From positions 1 to 64,000 of the forward strand of contig CAYRFQ010000028.1 of the NCBI GenBank assembly GCA_964423615.1: 64,000 nt of DNA, written 5' to 3'. The translations under genes and the position numbers were made by a program. The stretch comes from CAYRFQ01 sp964423615. GTDB lineage: Bacteria > Planctomycetota > Planctomycetia > Gemmatales > Gemmataceae. The notes beneath the pieces were generated by a model, which was not told where the DNA came from, made no database searches, and was given only the letters and a program-made list of their open reading frames with translations. Below, one piece after another: positions 36,066-44,673 of the stretch (positions are counted from its first letter, which is position 1; the number at the start of each line of letters is the position of its first letter).

Positions 36066-37280
36066 TTAGCTCGTCGGGAACGCAGCATCTTCGAATTCCA
36101 ACAGTTTTTCCACTTGTTGCACCTGCTTGAGATTCGTCTGACGTTGCTCGGTGATGAACGACTTGCACGCCTTGTTGTATTTCTCGCCTCGAATGGCAAA
36201 GCGCAAAATGGCTTTTTTGACGACTGGGATGTTATGACTGGATCGTTTCCAAAGTCCGAGGATCTCGTCTGAATACTGCCACTGTTTCCACTTGCGTAAG
36301 TCATCGATAGCAAAGTCGGCCATATCGTCATGTTCGAGAAGTGCGGCCAAAGATTGAGCTAGAGACTTCTTCTCGAACACGTCCGGTCGAGTGGTCCAGA
36401 AAAACCGAATGGTTCGCAGTGTTGCGTAGCGGAACATGAATCGCTCCTCTTTGTTCGACATCACACTGTTTAAGTAGCCTAGGGCTTCTTTGGTCTTTTT
36501 GTGCTTGTGTTGTAGCATCAGGTAACCAGCCAACAAACCATCTATGCCGGAGGAACGCCGAACTTTACGATCATCGATCATTTTCCGCAAGAGTTTGATA
36601 TGTTTTTGTTCACCGCAATGGCCAATTAACGAACCATAGAGGCCATACCTATATGCGGGAGTTTTCTTGTCTTTAAGCCATCCCGCGATGGTTTTAGCAG
36701 GGAGCTTTTCGGCGATCTTTTGGTAGTCTTTGTAATCAGCTTTAGCAAACTCGCGATAGGCATCGAGTGAGACCAGGTACTCTGGGTCGTTGAGATATTT
36801 GAAGCATTCCTGGAGTCGTCGCGAAACGGACTTGTCCTTCAGCGTGGACAGATCCGCCAAGTATTGATCGACACGTCCACCTTCTTGAAGAACTTCCCCC
36901 TTGTAAGGGTCGATGTCACCTTTGTAAACATCGCAAAATAAGATGTATGTTTCGTTGTTGTTGATTAACCGAGGGATAATTAGGACTTTTTTCGTTTTGC
37001 CTTTGACTTTTATGGTCCGAATACCTTTTCCATCTTTGAGGATCGGGTGGGCTTTCAACACCTGCTCGATTACAAAATCTGTCGTTCCGTTGTCGAGGCC
37101 ACTCCCGTTTGGTTGAGGATTTGTAAACGAGCCTACCAAAACCATCGAGGCTCGTTTCAGTTCTTCGAGCAGCGTCGGCCCTCTCTGGTCTTTACAGAAT
37201 GGGCACGCGTTGGCTTGTCTCTGAGTGAACGCAATGACAATACTGAACGTGAGAATGACGAGCAACGTCCGTCGCAGCAT
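36066..37280 (-). CDS. Secreted CxxC/HEAT-like protein, paralogue 1
   Basis: A 404-residue protein with a signal peptide (RTLLVILTFSIVIAFTQRQ) and then ACPFCKDQ, a CxxC at the mature end. Sections resemble those in the next gene downstream: GSFTNPQPNGSG ... GTTDFVIEQVLKAH ... YILFCDVYKGDIDPY, then a helical repeat region with LRKMIDDRKVRRSSGIDGLL and DDMADFAIDDLRKWKQWQY. The pair is separated by 133 bases and both read left, so they are probably tandem duplicates in one unit. The family is unnamed to me. A short GGAG-like site precedes the ATG. Confidence 0.75.
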   Translation of the reverse strand: MLRRTLLVILTFSIVIAFTQRQANACPFCKDQRGPTLLEELKRASMVLVGSFTNPQPNGSGLDNGTTDFVIEQVLKAHPILKDGKGIRTIKVKGKTKKVLIIPRLINNNETYILFCDVYKGDIDPYKGEVLQEGGRVDQYLADLSTLKDKSVSRRLQECFKYLNDPEYLVSLDAYREFAKADYKDYQKIAEKLPAKTIAGWLKDKKTPAYRYGLYGSLIGHCGEQKHIKLLRKMIDDRKVRRSSGIDGLLAGYLMLQHKHKKTKEALGYLNSVMSNKEERFMFRYATLRTIRFFWTTRPDVFEKKSLAQSLAALLEHDDMADFAIDDLRKWKQWQYSDEILGLWKRSSHNIPVVKKAILRFAIRGEKYNKACKSFITEQRQTNLKQVQQVEKLLEFEDAAFPTS

Positions 37281-37510
37281 GAGTTGTCTCTCCTCGCAGG
37301 TGGATATCTTCTGGTGGCGTAATTCTTCTTTGGTATTATCTCAGGAGAATTGGGTCAAGGGCAAGCGGGGAGAGGGGTGTTCACCAGAATTTTGAGATCG
37401 GGCTCAATCGTGTGTCCGCAACGGGCAAGGTTTTATTGGCGACGAAGAAAGTATTTCCTTTGGTATTGCCCGAGACGAACACAAATGCACATTCTCGACT
37501 GGAACGAAAT

Positions 37511-38623
37511 CTAGTATTCGTAAATCACCGGTGGCTTTTCGAGAGGCTTGACCCAACTGGCCTCTGGGATAAAGATGTAGGAAGTGTAGGAAAGGTCGCT
37601 TTGTCTTTTTTTACGGAACTCGAGTCGACCAACCACTTCGACCCAGTCTTGACGGCTAATGTCCTCAATCGGCTCTCGGGACACCATGACCGCCTGAAGG
37701 GTCTGACTATCCTGGCTACAGCACTGAACACGAATGCGTACAAGCGTAAACACGTTCGAACTTTTAGATGGGTAGTATTGCCCCACAACTTTGACCAACT
37801 TATCTTGATAGCCTTCCCGCAACTGGGGAGTGTAAGATGCCTTCTGCAGTTGTTTGAACTCTACCGATTCCGAGTCCGACTTGGTCCGTCCATTCGTTCG
37901 GAAAGGGTCCGAAAGGATGACAGCCCCTGTCATGGTTGCAAGCTGGGGAGATGGGTTGAAACCACTCGCCAGGATCGTCAACGCTCGGTCTGCTCCTATG
38001 CTTGCCTGTGGAGGTTCATCCACGGTCACACTGGGGAGTCTGGCAGGTAAACCGAGAAGGTAGAAAATGATGGGTACGAACAAGACTACATAACGCCATG
38101 GAGCCCAGGAGTGATCATGGTCATGACCATGCGAATGACTGTGGCCGTGACCATGACCATGCGAATGACTGTGGCCGTGACCATGCGAATGACTGTGGCC
38201 GTGATGATGATCATGATCGTGATTGTGATGATCATCGGTTTGGCCGTGATGATGATCGTGATCATCATCATGATTGTGATGATCATGGGTGTGGCCGTGA
38301 TGATGATCGTGATCGTGCGAATGATCATGTGCGGCAGTAGGACCGGCCAGACTTGTCTCTTGCCACAGAGCTATACTTCTGATCGCTACGAACACTACCA
38401 ACATGATGCCACTCAGCAAGACATAGAGATGAAATTGCGGAGCAAGCATCAAATCCAACATCCCTCGCCAAACGAGGTTAAAAGATAGCGTCAGGCAAAC
38501 CACACCAAAGGCTCCACTAAACCCAATTAGACAGAGTTGGTCCATGAAATAGGTGTCTTCGCCATCGTGATGGTGGTGATGGTCGTGCCCGTGGTCATGT
38601 GCTTGAGTATGACTCTCGGTCAT
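37511..38623 (-). CDS. His-rich DUF1980 (TIGR03943) membrane protein
   Basis: A 370-residue partner of the ArsP/YcgR-type permease upstream. The N-terminus is rich in histidine (HDHGHDHHHHHDGEDTYFM), two or more membrane segments follow (about 30-90), and a very long His/Asp/Gly run of about 75 residues (about 95-170) may bind or buffer zinc or another metal. A further membrane segment (YVVLFVPIIFYLLG, about 180) and a C-terminal soluble domain with VQCCSQDSQ (about 305) and IPEASWVKPLEKPP complete the family pattern. Its gene starts 18 bases after the permease gene. In Bacillus the pair is YcgQ-YcgR under Zur control; that role is inferred here. Confidence 0.82.
   Translation of the reverse strand: MTESHTQAHDHGHDHHHHHDGEDTYFMDQLCLIGFSGAFGVVCLTLSFNLVWRGMLDLMLAPQFHLYVLLSGIMLVVFVAIRSIALWQETSLAGPTAAHDHSHDHDHHHGHTHDHHNHDDDHDHHHGQTDDHHNHDHDHHHGHSHSHGHGHSHSHGHGHGHSHSHGHDHDHSWAPWRYVVLFVPIIFYLLGLPARLPSVTVDEPPQASIGADRALTILASGFNPSPQLATMTGAVILSDPFRTNGRTKSDSESVEFKQLQKASYTPQLREGYQDKLVKVVGQYYPSKSSNVFTLVRIRVQCCSQDSQTLQAVMVSREPIEDISRQDWVEVVGRLEFRKKRQSDLSYTSYIFIPEASWVKPLEKPPVIYEY
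38110..38340. repeat. Short tandem repeats coding the His-rich run
   Basis: The His/Asp/Gly stretch of the DUF1980 gene is made of internal tandem DNA repeats. A 24-base unit containing CGAATGACTGTGGCCGTGA occurs three times in 38131-38205 (with one spacing change), and a longer near-repeat lies between about 38200 and 38330. It is coding low complexity and not a CRISPR array, since there are no unique spacers. Confidence 0.75.
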
Positions 38624-38641
38624 GGAAACTCCTCGATCGGC

Positions 38642-39757
38642 TTAGGAAGACGTTGCTTTGGCCTCGGTTAGTGTTCGCCACGCTTCGGTCGAATACCCGT
38701 GTTGATCCCACAAGTAATGAAGGATCATGTTGTATGCGAATATCTGAATGACAATCGCGCCGACAATGATCCAGATGAGTCGAACCTTGAAGAGACGGGT
38801 CCACATGATGTAGAGTTTGATGTCGAACATCGGCCCAAGAACCATAAAAGCCATTTTCGCTGCCGGAGCCCAGGTCTGCGGGAAGTTCGCAGCGACAAAG
38901 GCATCGGCCTCGCTGCAGAGACAAAACAGGACCGCAATTCCCATCATGATGACGATGGCCAACGGCGCGCTCGATTGAATGTAACTGCCAACGTCAGTTC
39001 CTCGAATGACTTGACTTCCAAGGGCAGCGAGCGCGGCCCCGAGGACCAAGAACGCCATGATGTCCACAAAGTCGTGCAGTGCCGTTTCCGAGATGTTACC
39101 GATCCGTTTGATGATTGGTGGCTTGGTGGCACCGACTTCGACGGTGGGTTTACGGGTTACGATTAGGCTAGGATGCAGAAGAGCGTCTCCTTCTCTTTGG
39201 TACATCCATTCGACCAACAAACTCGTCAAAACGGCGGTGGCGAAAGAAATTCCGACCCGAAGTAAAACGACAATGAACGGTCCGCCGAGAATTTGGGCCT
39301 CTTCGGCTGGATAGTTGAAGGCTACGAAAGTGCTCAGGATGACTATCACGTTGATGATGGGACCGCACAGCATATAGCAAACGCAGACGCTGAGTGGGAC
39401 ACCCTTGCGGATCAAACGACGCATGATCGCTATGATTCCGCATTCGCACATCGGGAAGATCAGTCCCAAAAAGCCACCCACAAAGATCGCTATCACCCGA
39501 AACTGTAAGAGACTAGCAACGGGTCGTAGAATCGCACCCGAGACGGTCCCCTGCATACCGTCAGGTAATTTCCCCTGGAAAATAGTACTCATGAATTCTT
39601 GCGGGACAAACTCTTCAAGAATTCCGGCGATAAGGACGCCAAGGACCACAAAGGGGAGGGCCTCATAGACGATTGACGTAAAACCAAGAATAAGTTGTTC
39701 GGCGTTCACTGGTGCAGGCATCCTGACTGGTATGGTGTTCCCCGGCACTGCATACAT
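38642..39757 (-). CDS. Permease of the ArsP/UPF0718 (YcgR/YraQ) family
   Basis: A membrane protein of up to 371 residues with about eight to ten helices. Family signatures are ALPFVVLGVLIAGILEE near the N-terminus, the cysteine-bearing PMCECGIIAIMRRLIRKGVP (about residues 101-120) and CYMLCGPIINVIVI, and a second half with CLCSEADAFVAANF. Members of PF03773 include ArsP, which exports organoarsenicals, and YcgR, which is tied to zinc stress; the substrate here is not determined. An in-frame ATG at 39721 is a plausible shorter start. The gene lies 58 bases after the ZnuB-like permease and 18 bases before its DUF1980 partner. Confidence 0.85.
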   Translation of the reverse strand: MYAVPGNTIPVRMPAPVNAEQLILGFTSIVYEALPFVVLGVLIAGILEEFVPQEFMSTIFQGKLPDGMQGTVSGAILRPVASLLQFRVIAIFVGGFLGLIFPMCECGIIAIMRRLIRKGVPLSVCVCYMLCGPIINVIVILSTFVAFNYPAEEAQILGGPFIVVLLRVGISFATAVLTSLLVEWMYQREGDALLHPSLIVTRKPTVEVGATKPPIIKRIGNISETALHDFVDIMAFLVLGAALAALGSQVIRGTDVGSYIQSSAPLAIVIMMGIAVLFCLCSEADAFVAANFPQTWAPAAKMAFMVLGPMFDIKLYIMWTRLFKVRLIWIIVGAIVIQIFAYNMILHYLWDQHGYSTEAWRTLTEAKATSS

Positions 39758-39815
39758 TGGACATTACGCATCAGCCAGGTGCATTGGTTCGTGAATTACC
39801 GTTTATTGTCAGGAG

Positions 39816-40829
39816 TCACCGGTTAGTGGCAACCTTTTCATCAGGTCTCTCGCTTGGAATCGTTGGGTCTTGACGCCATTGCCGCCTGCGTCCCTCGGAG
39901 CGGCCCAAGAAAATCGAGAGAAAGTAGCACCCGACTGCGAGCAAAACAATCGTCCCCGTCTCGCCAAGATCAAGTCGTTGGCCGGCAGCAGCAGTCCGTT
40001 GGCCAATTTCCCAGGCAAGCCATTGTCCTGCTAACCCCACAGTGACCGCAAGCACGATCGAAAGCATCATGAGTTGACGGACATTCCGTGCGACGTTGGC
40101 CGCTGCGGCTGCCGGCACTATCAACATGGCGTTGATGAGCAAAACTCCAACGACCTTGAGACAGACATTCACTACAAGTGCCAGTATTACGATGAAGATG
40201 TACTTTAGTGTTCTGACCGGGACACCACGTGATCGAGCCAAGCTCGGGTTGAAACTCGCAAAGACCAACGAATTATACAGGAAGATGAGGACAAAGGCTG
40301 TGCCGCACGCCAACAACAGCAACTCAAGTATGTCGTGGGGCCCCAGAGTGACAAGATCTCCGAAAAGAAAGTCTTCCGGCGGAATGTAGGCCCGGGCCCT
40401 TCCGGCTTTCAGGAAAATCGCTCCAAGTCCAATCGCACCTGCAAAAAAGACACCAATAACAGTGTCGTTGGCTTGTGAAGTTTTATCAAGAACATACGCT
40501 ATGCTTAGGCCCATACAGGTCCCAAAGACAACCATAATCGGAGTGAGCGACCAGCGAATTGTCTCGCTGTCCGAACTGGCCCCGGTGACGAGCCCCAAAA
40601 AGATTCCCAGTCCAACACCGGCAAATGCACAATGGGCCAGGGCATCACTAAAAAAGGCCATCCGGTTACCGACGACCAAGGAACCTACGAGCCCGCTGAT
40701 GATTCCCACGAGTATCAAAGCCAAAGCCGCTTCGACACCATCGATGAACGAAAACATTGTCCCAGGCAAGTAGGTACCTACAGTTTGGGCAACGAAAGCG
40801 ACCACATCTCTAACAAGCGATTCGACCAC
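39816..40829 (-). CDS. znuB: Metal ABC transporter permease, ZnuB-like
   Basis: A 337-residue inner-membrane permease of the zinc/manganese ABC-3 family, with about eight helices. Family blocks are GVEAALALILVGIISGLVGS, FFSDALAHCAFAGVGLGIF (about residue 60), LEDFLFGDL-like PPEDFLFGDLVTLGPHDIL (about residue 150) and LALVVNVCLKVVGVLLINA (about residue 218). Neither the ATPase (ZnuC) nor the binding protein (ZnuA) is in this window, so they must be elsewhere. It lies eight bases after the aminotransferase and 58 bases before the ArsP-like permease, all on the minus strand. Zinc against manganese cannot be told apart. Confidence 0.88.
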   Translation of the reverse strand: MVESLVRDVVAFVAQTVGTYLPGTMFSFIDGVEAALALILVGIISGLVGSLVVGNRMAFFSDALAHCAFAGVGLGIFLGLVTGASSDSETIRWSLTPIMVVFGTCMGLSIAYVLDKTSQANDTVIGVFFAGAIGLGAIFLKAGRARAYIPPEDFLFGDLVTLGPHDILELLLLACGTAFVLIFLYNSLVFASFNPSLARSRGVPVRTLKYIFIVILALVVNVCLKVVGVLLINAMLIVPAAAAANVARNVRQLMMLSIVLAVTVGLAGQWLAWEIGQRTAAAGQRLDLGETGTIVLLAVGCYFLSIFLGRSEGRRRQWRQDPTIPSERPDEKVATNR

Positions 40830-40837
40830 GGTGTTCC

Positions 40838-42256
40838 TTAGGAATGCATGCTTGCAAGCTCACTACTTGACGGAGCGTGTTCGCGGGCAAGCGGTTCTAG
40901 AAGTCGGTTCATCAATGCTAGGGACTCTTTGGCCTGCGTCTCGGTTATCGTTAACGGCGGAGCAATCCGGACGACTTTTCCGGCTAACGGACCCAACAAG
41001 TGAATTCCTTGGTGGTCTTCGCCCGAATAACAGCTGAGGACAATTTGGTTGGCCCATTCGTTGGCCGATCGGTCGCTGTAGTCACACGCTTCGACGCCCC
41101 AGACCATTCCCCCTTTTTCGCCTCGGACGTAGTTGATGAACGGCAACTGTTTTAATGCTATTAGTCCTTCTTCGATGATCGAGGAGACTTTGTTCGTGTG
41201 AGCAATAACGTCTCGAGCGGCAAATTCATCGAGCGTTGCCAGCACGCCTGCACAACTAAGCGTTGCGGCACTCCAAGTGTCCGATCCTTCCCCGTACCCC
41301 AGAGCTCCGATGACTTCACGGAGGCCCACCGCAGCAGCGACGGGAATCCCGTTGGCAAGCCCTTTTCCAAGCACGACCACATCGGGCTCGATTCCGTACG
41401 TTTCGTAAGCAAACAGTTTGCCTGTCCGACCAAAATTCGATTGGATCTCGTCGAGGATAAAGTTGATATCGTTTTCCCGACAAAATTGTTCGAGGGCTTG
41501 CAGATATTGTTTCGGCGGGTGATACGATCCGCCACCACCTAGATAAGGCTCGGTGATGAGGGTACCGAGGCGTCTTCCGAATTGGTGTTTGAGTTGTTTC
41601 AACTCGTGGAGGTAACAACCCACATCGAACGGTTCGTCTCGTTGCGAAACATCGATTCGCTCGCACATCGGAAAGCTAATGAACTTCACGCGAGGATCGC
41701 GGTCGTGGTCTTGCTCGGTACCTGTGACAGCTCCAGCAAGACCTTTCTTTCCATGGAAGCCGTATCGAGTGGCGATGATCATGTCGCGGGCTGGATCGCG
41801 AGCAAGTGAACACCACAAGGCCTTCTGGATGGCTTCAGAACCAGACGCTGCCCACATCACTTGTTCCATGCGTGAACCGCCAGCACGAGCTCGCATTAGC
41901 TCTACGAGCCTGCGTGTCGCCTCTACCTCTGCGTTGGTGACTGCGTTGTAGGCGGTCAACGTTGTGGCTTCGAAGTATTCTTCGGTGGTGGTCTGGATAC
42001 TATGATCCCAGCCCATGTACTCGAAAAGTCGTTTCGTCCAAGCGGTCGGGTTGTGCCCCAGGTTCGCCACGAGGACGCCCGATGAGAAGTCGTACAACCG
42101 ACGTCCCTCTGGCGTCCAGTGAAAGACTCCCGCGCTTTTGGCCAAAACAGCTTGGGTCGGAGTGAACGTGCGGAGCGAATGTGGCTCCAACTCCGTCATT
42201 AGCTCACGTGTGCTGTTTGACGACTCTTCATGGGAGTGATGAATGGGACTTGGCAT
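40838..42256 (-). CDS. Class III PLP-dependent aminotransferase
   Basis: A 472-residue fold-type I aminotransferase that uses pyridoxal phosphate. The PLP features are present: VMWAASGSEAIQKALWCSLA (phosphate site, about residue 135), FILDEIQSNFGRTGKLFAYE (cofactor-binding Asp) and the Schiff-base lysine in VVLGKGLANGIPVAAAVG (about residue 295). The family covers 4-aminobutyrate, ornithine and alanine-glyoxylate transaminases; the exact substrate is not clear. It lies between kptA (33-base gap) and the ZnuB-like gene (8-base gap), so it probably belongs to one transcript with them. Confidence 0.87.
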   Translation of the reverse strand: MPSPIHHSHEESSNSTRELMTELEPHSLRTFTPTQAVLAKSAGVFHWTPEGRRLYDFSSGVLVANLGHNPTAWTKRLFEYMGWDHSIQTTTEEYFEATTLTAYNAVTNAEVEATRRLVELMRARAGGSRMEQVMWAASGSEAIQKALWCSLARDPARDMIIATRYGFHGKKGLAGAVTGTEQDHDRDPRVKFISFPMCERIDVSQRDEPFDVGCYLHELKQLKHQFGRRLGTLITEPYLGGGGSYHPPKQYLQALEQFCRENDINFILDEIQSNFGRTGKLFAYETYGIEPDVVVLGKGLANGIPVAAAVGLREVIGALGYGEGSDTWSAATLSCAGVLATLDEFAARDVIAHTNKVSSIIEEGLIALKQLPFINYVRGEKGGMVWGVEACDYSDRSANEWANQIVLSCYSGEDHQGIHLLGPLAGKVVRIAPPLTITETQAKESLALMNRLLEPLAREHAPSSSELASMHS

Positions 42257-42289
42257 AAGATGTAGAGCAGGGTAGGGGGTCAGAATGTT

Positions 42290-42871
42290 TCAGTTCCGTT
42301 TTCGAAGATACTCGGCTGGGACTTCTTCGACAAGCCAAACGCTGTTTTCGGAGCAATAAAACACAAACCCTTCGTCGTGCATTTTCTTGGCTGGGATTTC
42401 AAAAACAACGGGTTTACCGTGTCGTTGGCCCACAATGGTTGCCGTTTCGCGGTCCAGCGAGAGGTGTACGTGATGGCGATTCATCTTCTGCAATCCTTGT
42501 TCGAGGATCGCAAGAACGTTCTTTTCGGCTGTACCGTGGTACAGCACTTCGGGGGGCTCAGCGGGCGCGAGCTGCAAGTCAATCGGCACACTGTGACCCT
42601 GGTTGGCTCGAATCAATGTTCCCGTCTCGTCGAACGCGAATCGCTTCTTCTCGTTGGTTTCCACGACGGTGACGAGTTCCAGCCGACTGATGGGAAAACC
42701 GTTGTTGGCTGCTGCGTTGAGTAATTCCTCGATGACCACCCACCCACCTGGCTTGAGGTTCAGTCCAAGTTGCTCGGGCTGGTGTCGGAGGCATTTACTC
42801 AAGTATTTGCTGACCTGAACCATGCGTTTCTTCGCGTCATTTCTTTCGTCCGATTTGTTGGATGGCTTCAT
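42290..42871 (-). CDS. kptA: RNA 2'-phosphotransferase KptA/Tpt1
   Basis: A 193-residue enzyme that moves a 2'-phosphate from RNA to NAD+, giving ADP-ribose 1''-2''-cyclic phosphate. Domain blocks are VQVSKYLSKCLRHQPEQLGL at the N-terminus, FDETGTLIRANQGHS (about residue 86), VLYHGT (about residue 107), HHVHLSLDRETATIVGQRHG (about residue 130) and YCSENSVWLVEEVP. Histidine and arginine residues of the active site are conserved. In yeast it finishes tRNA splicing; bacteria have no matching splicing, so its bacterial substrate is unknown. The ATG at 42871 starts seven bases after the oxidoreductase stop; the longer frame upstream lies inside that gene. Confidence 0.92.
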   Translation of the reverse strand: MKPSNKSDERNDAKKRMVQVSKYLSKCLRHQPEQLGLNLKPGGWVVIEELLNAAANNGFPISRLELVTVVETNEKKRFAFDETGTLIRANQGHSVPIDLQLAPAEPPEVLYHGTAEKNVLAILEQGLQKMNRHHVHLSLDRETATIVGQRHGKPVVFEIPAKKMHDEGFVFYCSENSVWLVEEVPAEYLRKRN

Positions 42872-42878
42872 GGGAAAG

Positions 42879-44159
42879 TTACACTCGCGGTTCGTAGAGT
42901 GTGACCGGACCGGCAATTTTCTGGTCGTGAAGCACCAGACCGGCTTCGCCGTTGACTTCAACGAAACAACCTGGAGAACCGTTCGCGTGATGACGAAGTA
43001 AGGCTTCGAGGGCCTGGACAATCGCCACGGTGTTGCGATCAGAGTTCAAATCGTTGTAAGCCAGTTCACGCATTTGTTGGAGCCGTTCGGTTCGACAGTC
43101 TTTGGTTCCGCCAAACTCGACGAAGGCGACTTCTTCGACGAACTTACGGAGAATTTCGATCCCATAGCCACGTTGGGAGTGTGTGTTCCAGGGTTCCAGG
43201 AACGTTCCGTTGTAGTGTTGGTTGAGGGTGATCTTCATCTCAAGCGGTGTCTTTCCCTCGACGGTCATTTCGACTCCCCGTTTGCGTTGGTGAGCATTCC
43301 AGACGCCATTGTCGAACCGGAATTGCACTTCTTGCTCGACGTAGCCGGGGAAGTTGTCCGGCGTAACCCAGCTCGTGTGGATGTCGAAGGCCGCCTCCCG
43401 TCCGTCAGGATGCTGGTATTCGAAACGAAGTTGGGTCGAATCCCAGGTGTCGCCATCGGCTGGAGCGACGAGTCCGCGTTGTCCTGTTGCCGAGATCCTT
43501 TTGAGTTGCCAGTTAGGTCCGAAAGTAAAATCAACCAACTTGATGTAATGGACAGCAACATACGTCCCTGGGTTCCGTCCTTTTATCCACTCGGCGAACT
43601 GATTTCCGCTGATGCTCTTGGGTTCGAGGAGCGAGCAATAACCGTTGTTGACGTGTTGCAAAGTTCCATCAAAGACGAGAGTCCGCAATTTCTTGTGGTC
43701 GGGGTCGGCGAGTTTGTGATAAACGACTTTTGCCAGCACGTCGTTCTCCTGGGCCAAGGCTACAAGTTCATCCAGTTCCTGGAGAGATAGGACCGAAGGT
43801 TTTTCGATGAGGACATGTTTCCCCGATTGGAGGGCGGCCTTGGCGATGTCGAAATGCCGATCGTCCGGGGTCGCAACGCAAACGAAGTCGAGTTCGTGGT
43901 TGAGCAGGTCAACGATGGCCTTGTCTCCCGCGAAACTTGCAAAATCCGCGATTTTGTCGCCGGCTGCAATTTTGTAAGTCTGGGCACGTTTCCCGGTGCG
44001 GCTCGCCACAGCCGAGAGTTCTACTTCCACAAGACCGAAGTCACGACGGAACAAACCATCCCGGTGTAACGCTTCGAACATCGGACGGTATGTTTCATCA
44101 AAGATCATTCCCATGCCGACCATACCGGCACGGAGTCGTTGTGTCGTTTCTCGGTTCAT
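42879..44159 (-). CDS. Gfo/Idh/MocA-type oxidoreductase
   Basis: A 426-residue cytoplasmic enzyme with an N-terminal NAD(P)-binding fold (about 1-135) and an alpha/beta substrate domain. LRAGMVGMGMIFDETYRP is the nucleotide-binding start, FVCVATPDDRHFDIAKAALQ and HVLIEKPSVLSLQELDEL (with the EKP motif, about residue 118) follow. The family reduces or oxidises sugars, inositols and related polyols; the substrate is unknown. It begins a tightly spaced run of six minus-strand genes that reaches 37511. The start is clear; the region upstream is a long gap with repeat copy B. Confidence 0.9.
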   Translation of the reverse strand: MNRETTQRLRAGMVGMGMIFDETYRPMFEALHRDGLFRRDFGLVEVELSAVASRTGKRAQTYKIAAGDKIADFASFAGDKAIVDLLNHELDFVCVATPDDRHFDIAKAALQSGKHVLIEKPSVLSLQELDELVALAQENDVLAKVVYHKLADPDHKKLRTLVFDGTLQHVNNGYCSLLEPKSISGNQFAEWIKGRNPGTYVAVHYIKLVDFTFGPNWQLKRISATGQRGLVAPADGDTWDSTQLRFEYQHPDGREAAFDIHTSWVTPDNFPGYVEQEVQFRFDNGVWNAHQRKRGVEMTVEGKTPLEMKITLNQHYNGTFLEPWNTHSQRGYGIEILRKFVEEVAFVEFGGTKDCRTERLQQMRELAYNDLNSDRNTVAIVQALEALLRHHANGSPGCFVEVNGEAGLVLHDQKIAGPVTLYEPRV

Positions 44160-44359
44160 CGTAGTATGCTATCTGGAATACTCAGGGCTTGCGAGAACTT
44201 TTAGTAAGTCACCCGGAGAAGTCGCGGCCAACCGACCTGTCAGGAGAGAGGTCCCCCGCGAGACATTACTAACGCGAACGGACAGGAAATGACTGACCGT
44301 TGCCAGCAAGCTCAGTCTCTTCCTTCGACCTCAAAAATTTCCCAAATTTTCATTTCCCT

Positions 44360-44673
44360 TCGATCTCTTCCCACCCACGACCCCTCAACTTGGCAACAAA
44401 AACCGGTCGAAAAATGACAGAAACCTGCGCTAAACCTGCGCTAAACTTGTAGTAAACCTGCGCTAAACTTGTAGTAAACTTGCACCTTTTTGACACCTCT
44501 CGATTTCCACATGTCCATACACACAAATCACTTATGGAAAACGACCCCCGAAAAATCGCCGTTTTGGCTCTTTTTCGAGTTCTTGGACCGCTCTCGGGCG
44601 CATTTCCCCATAATACAATAGGATCGAAGGCCGTGTCATTTTCACAAAAATCGTCGAATTCCCAAAATTATCA
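44360..44673 (-). repeat. Dispersed intergenic repeat, copy B (inverted)
   Basis: Reverse complement of this stretch aligns with 15986-16312 over its length, with few gaps. A 34-bp block at 44375-44408 is identical to 16264-16297; other exact blocks include the 20-base and 18-base segments named for copy A. The flanking bases on both sides differ, so the unit has defined ends. The 11-bp array (44421-44485) has a different order of units from copy A. Confidence 0.85.
44421..44485 (-). repeat. Array of 11-bp units in repeat copy B
   Basis: Read on the minus strand: GTGCAAGTTTA, CTACAAGTTTA, GCGCAGGTTTA, CTACAAGTTTA, GCGCAGGTTTA, then GCGCAGGTTT, a total of six units. The same two unit types occur in copy A, but there they run GCGC, CTAC, CTAC, GCGC, GTGC, GCGC after the lead unit. 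The reordering implies turnover within the array and not a simple copy. Confidence 0.88.

Noticed and set aside
38098..38488. Possible CRISPR-like array or Asp/His-rich genes on the plus strand
   Set aside because: The tandem repeats code the His-rich run of the minus-strand DUF1980 gene and have no unique spacers; the plus-strand frames are mirror images of this low complexity.
43074..43790. A 238-residue frame opposite the Gfo/Idh gene
   Set aside because: Antisense to a clear gene with all its motifs; no sign of its own.
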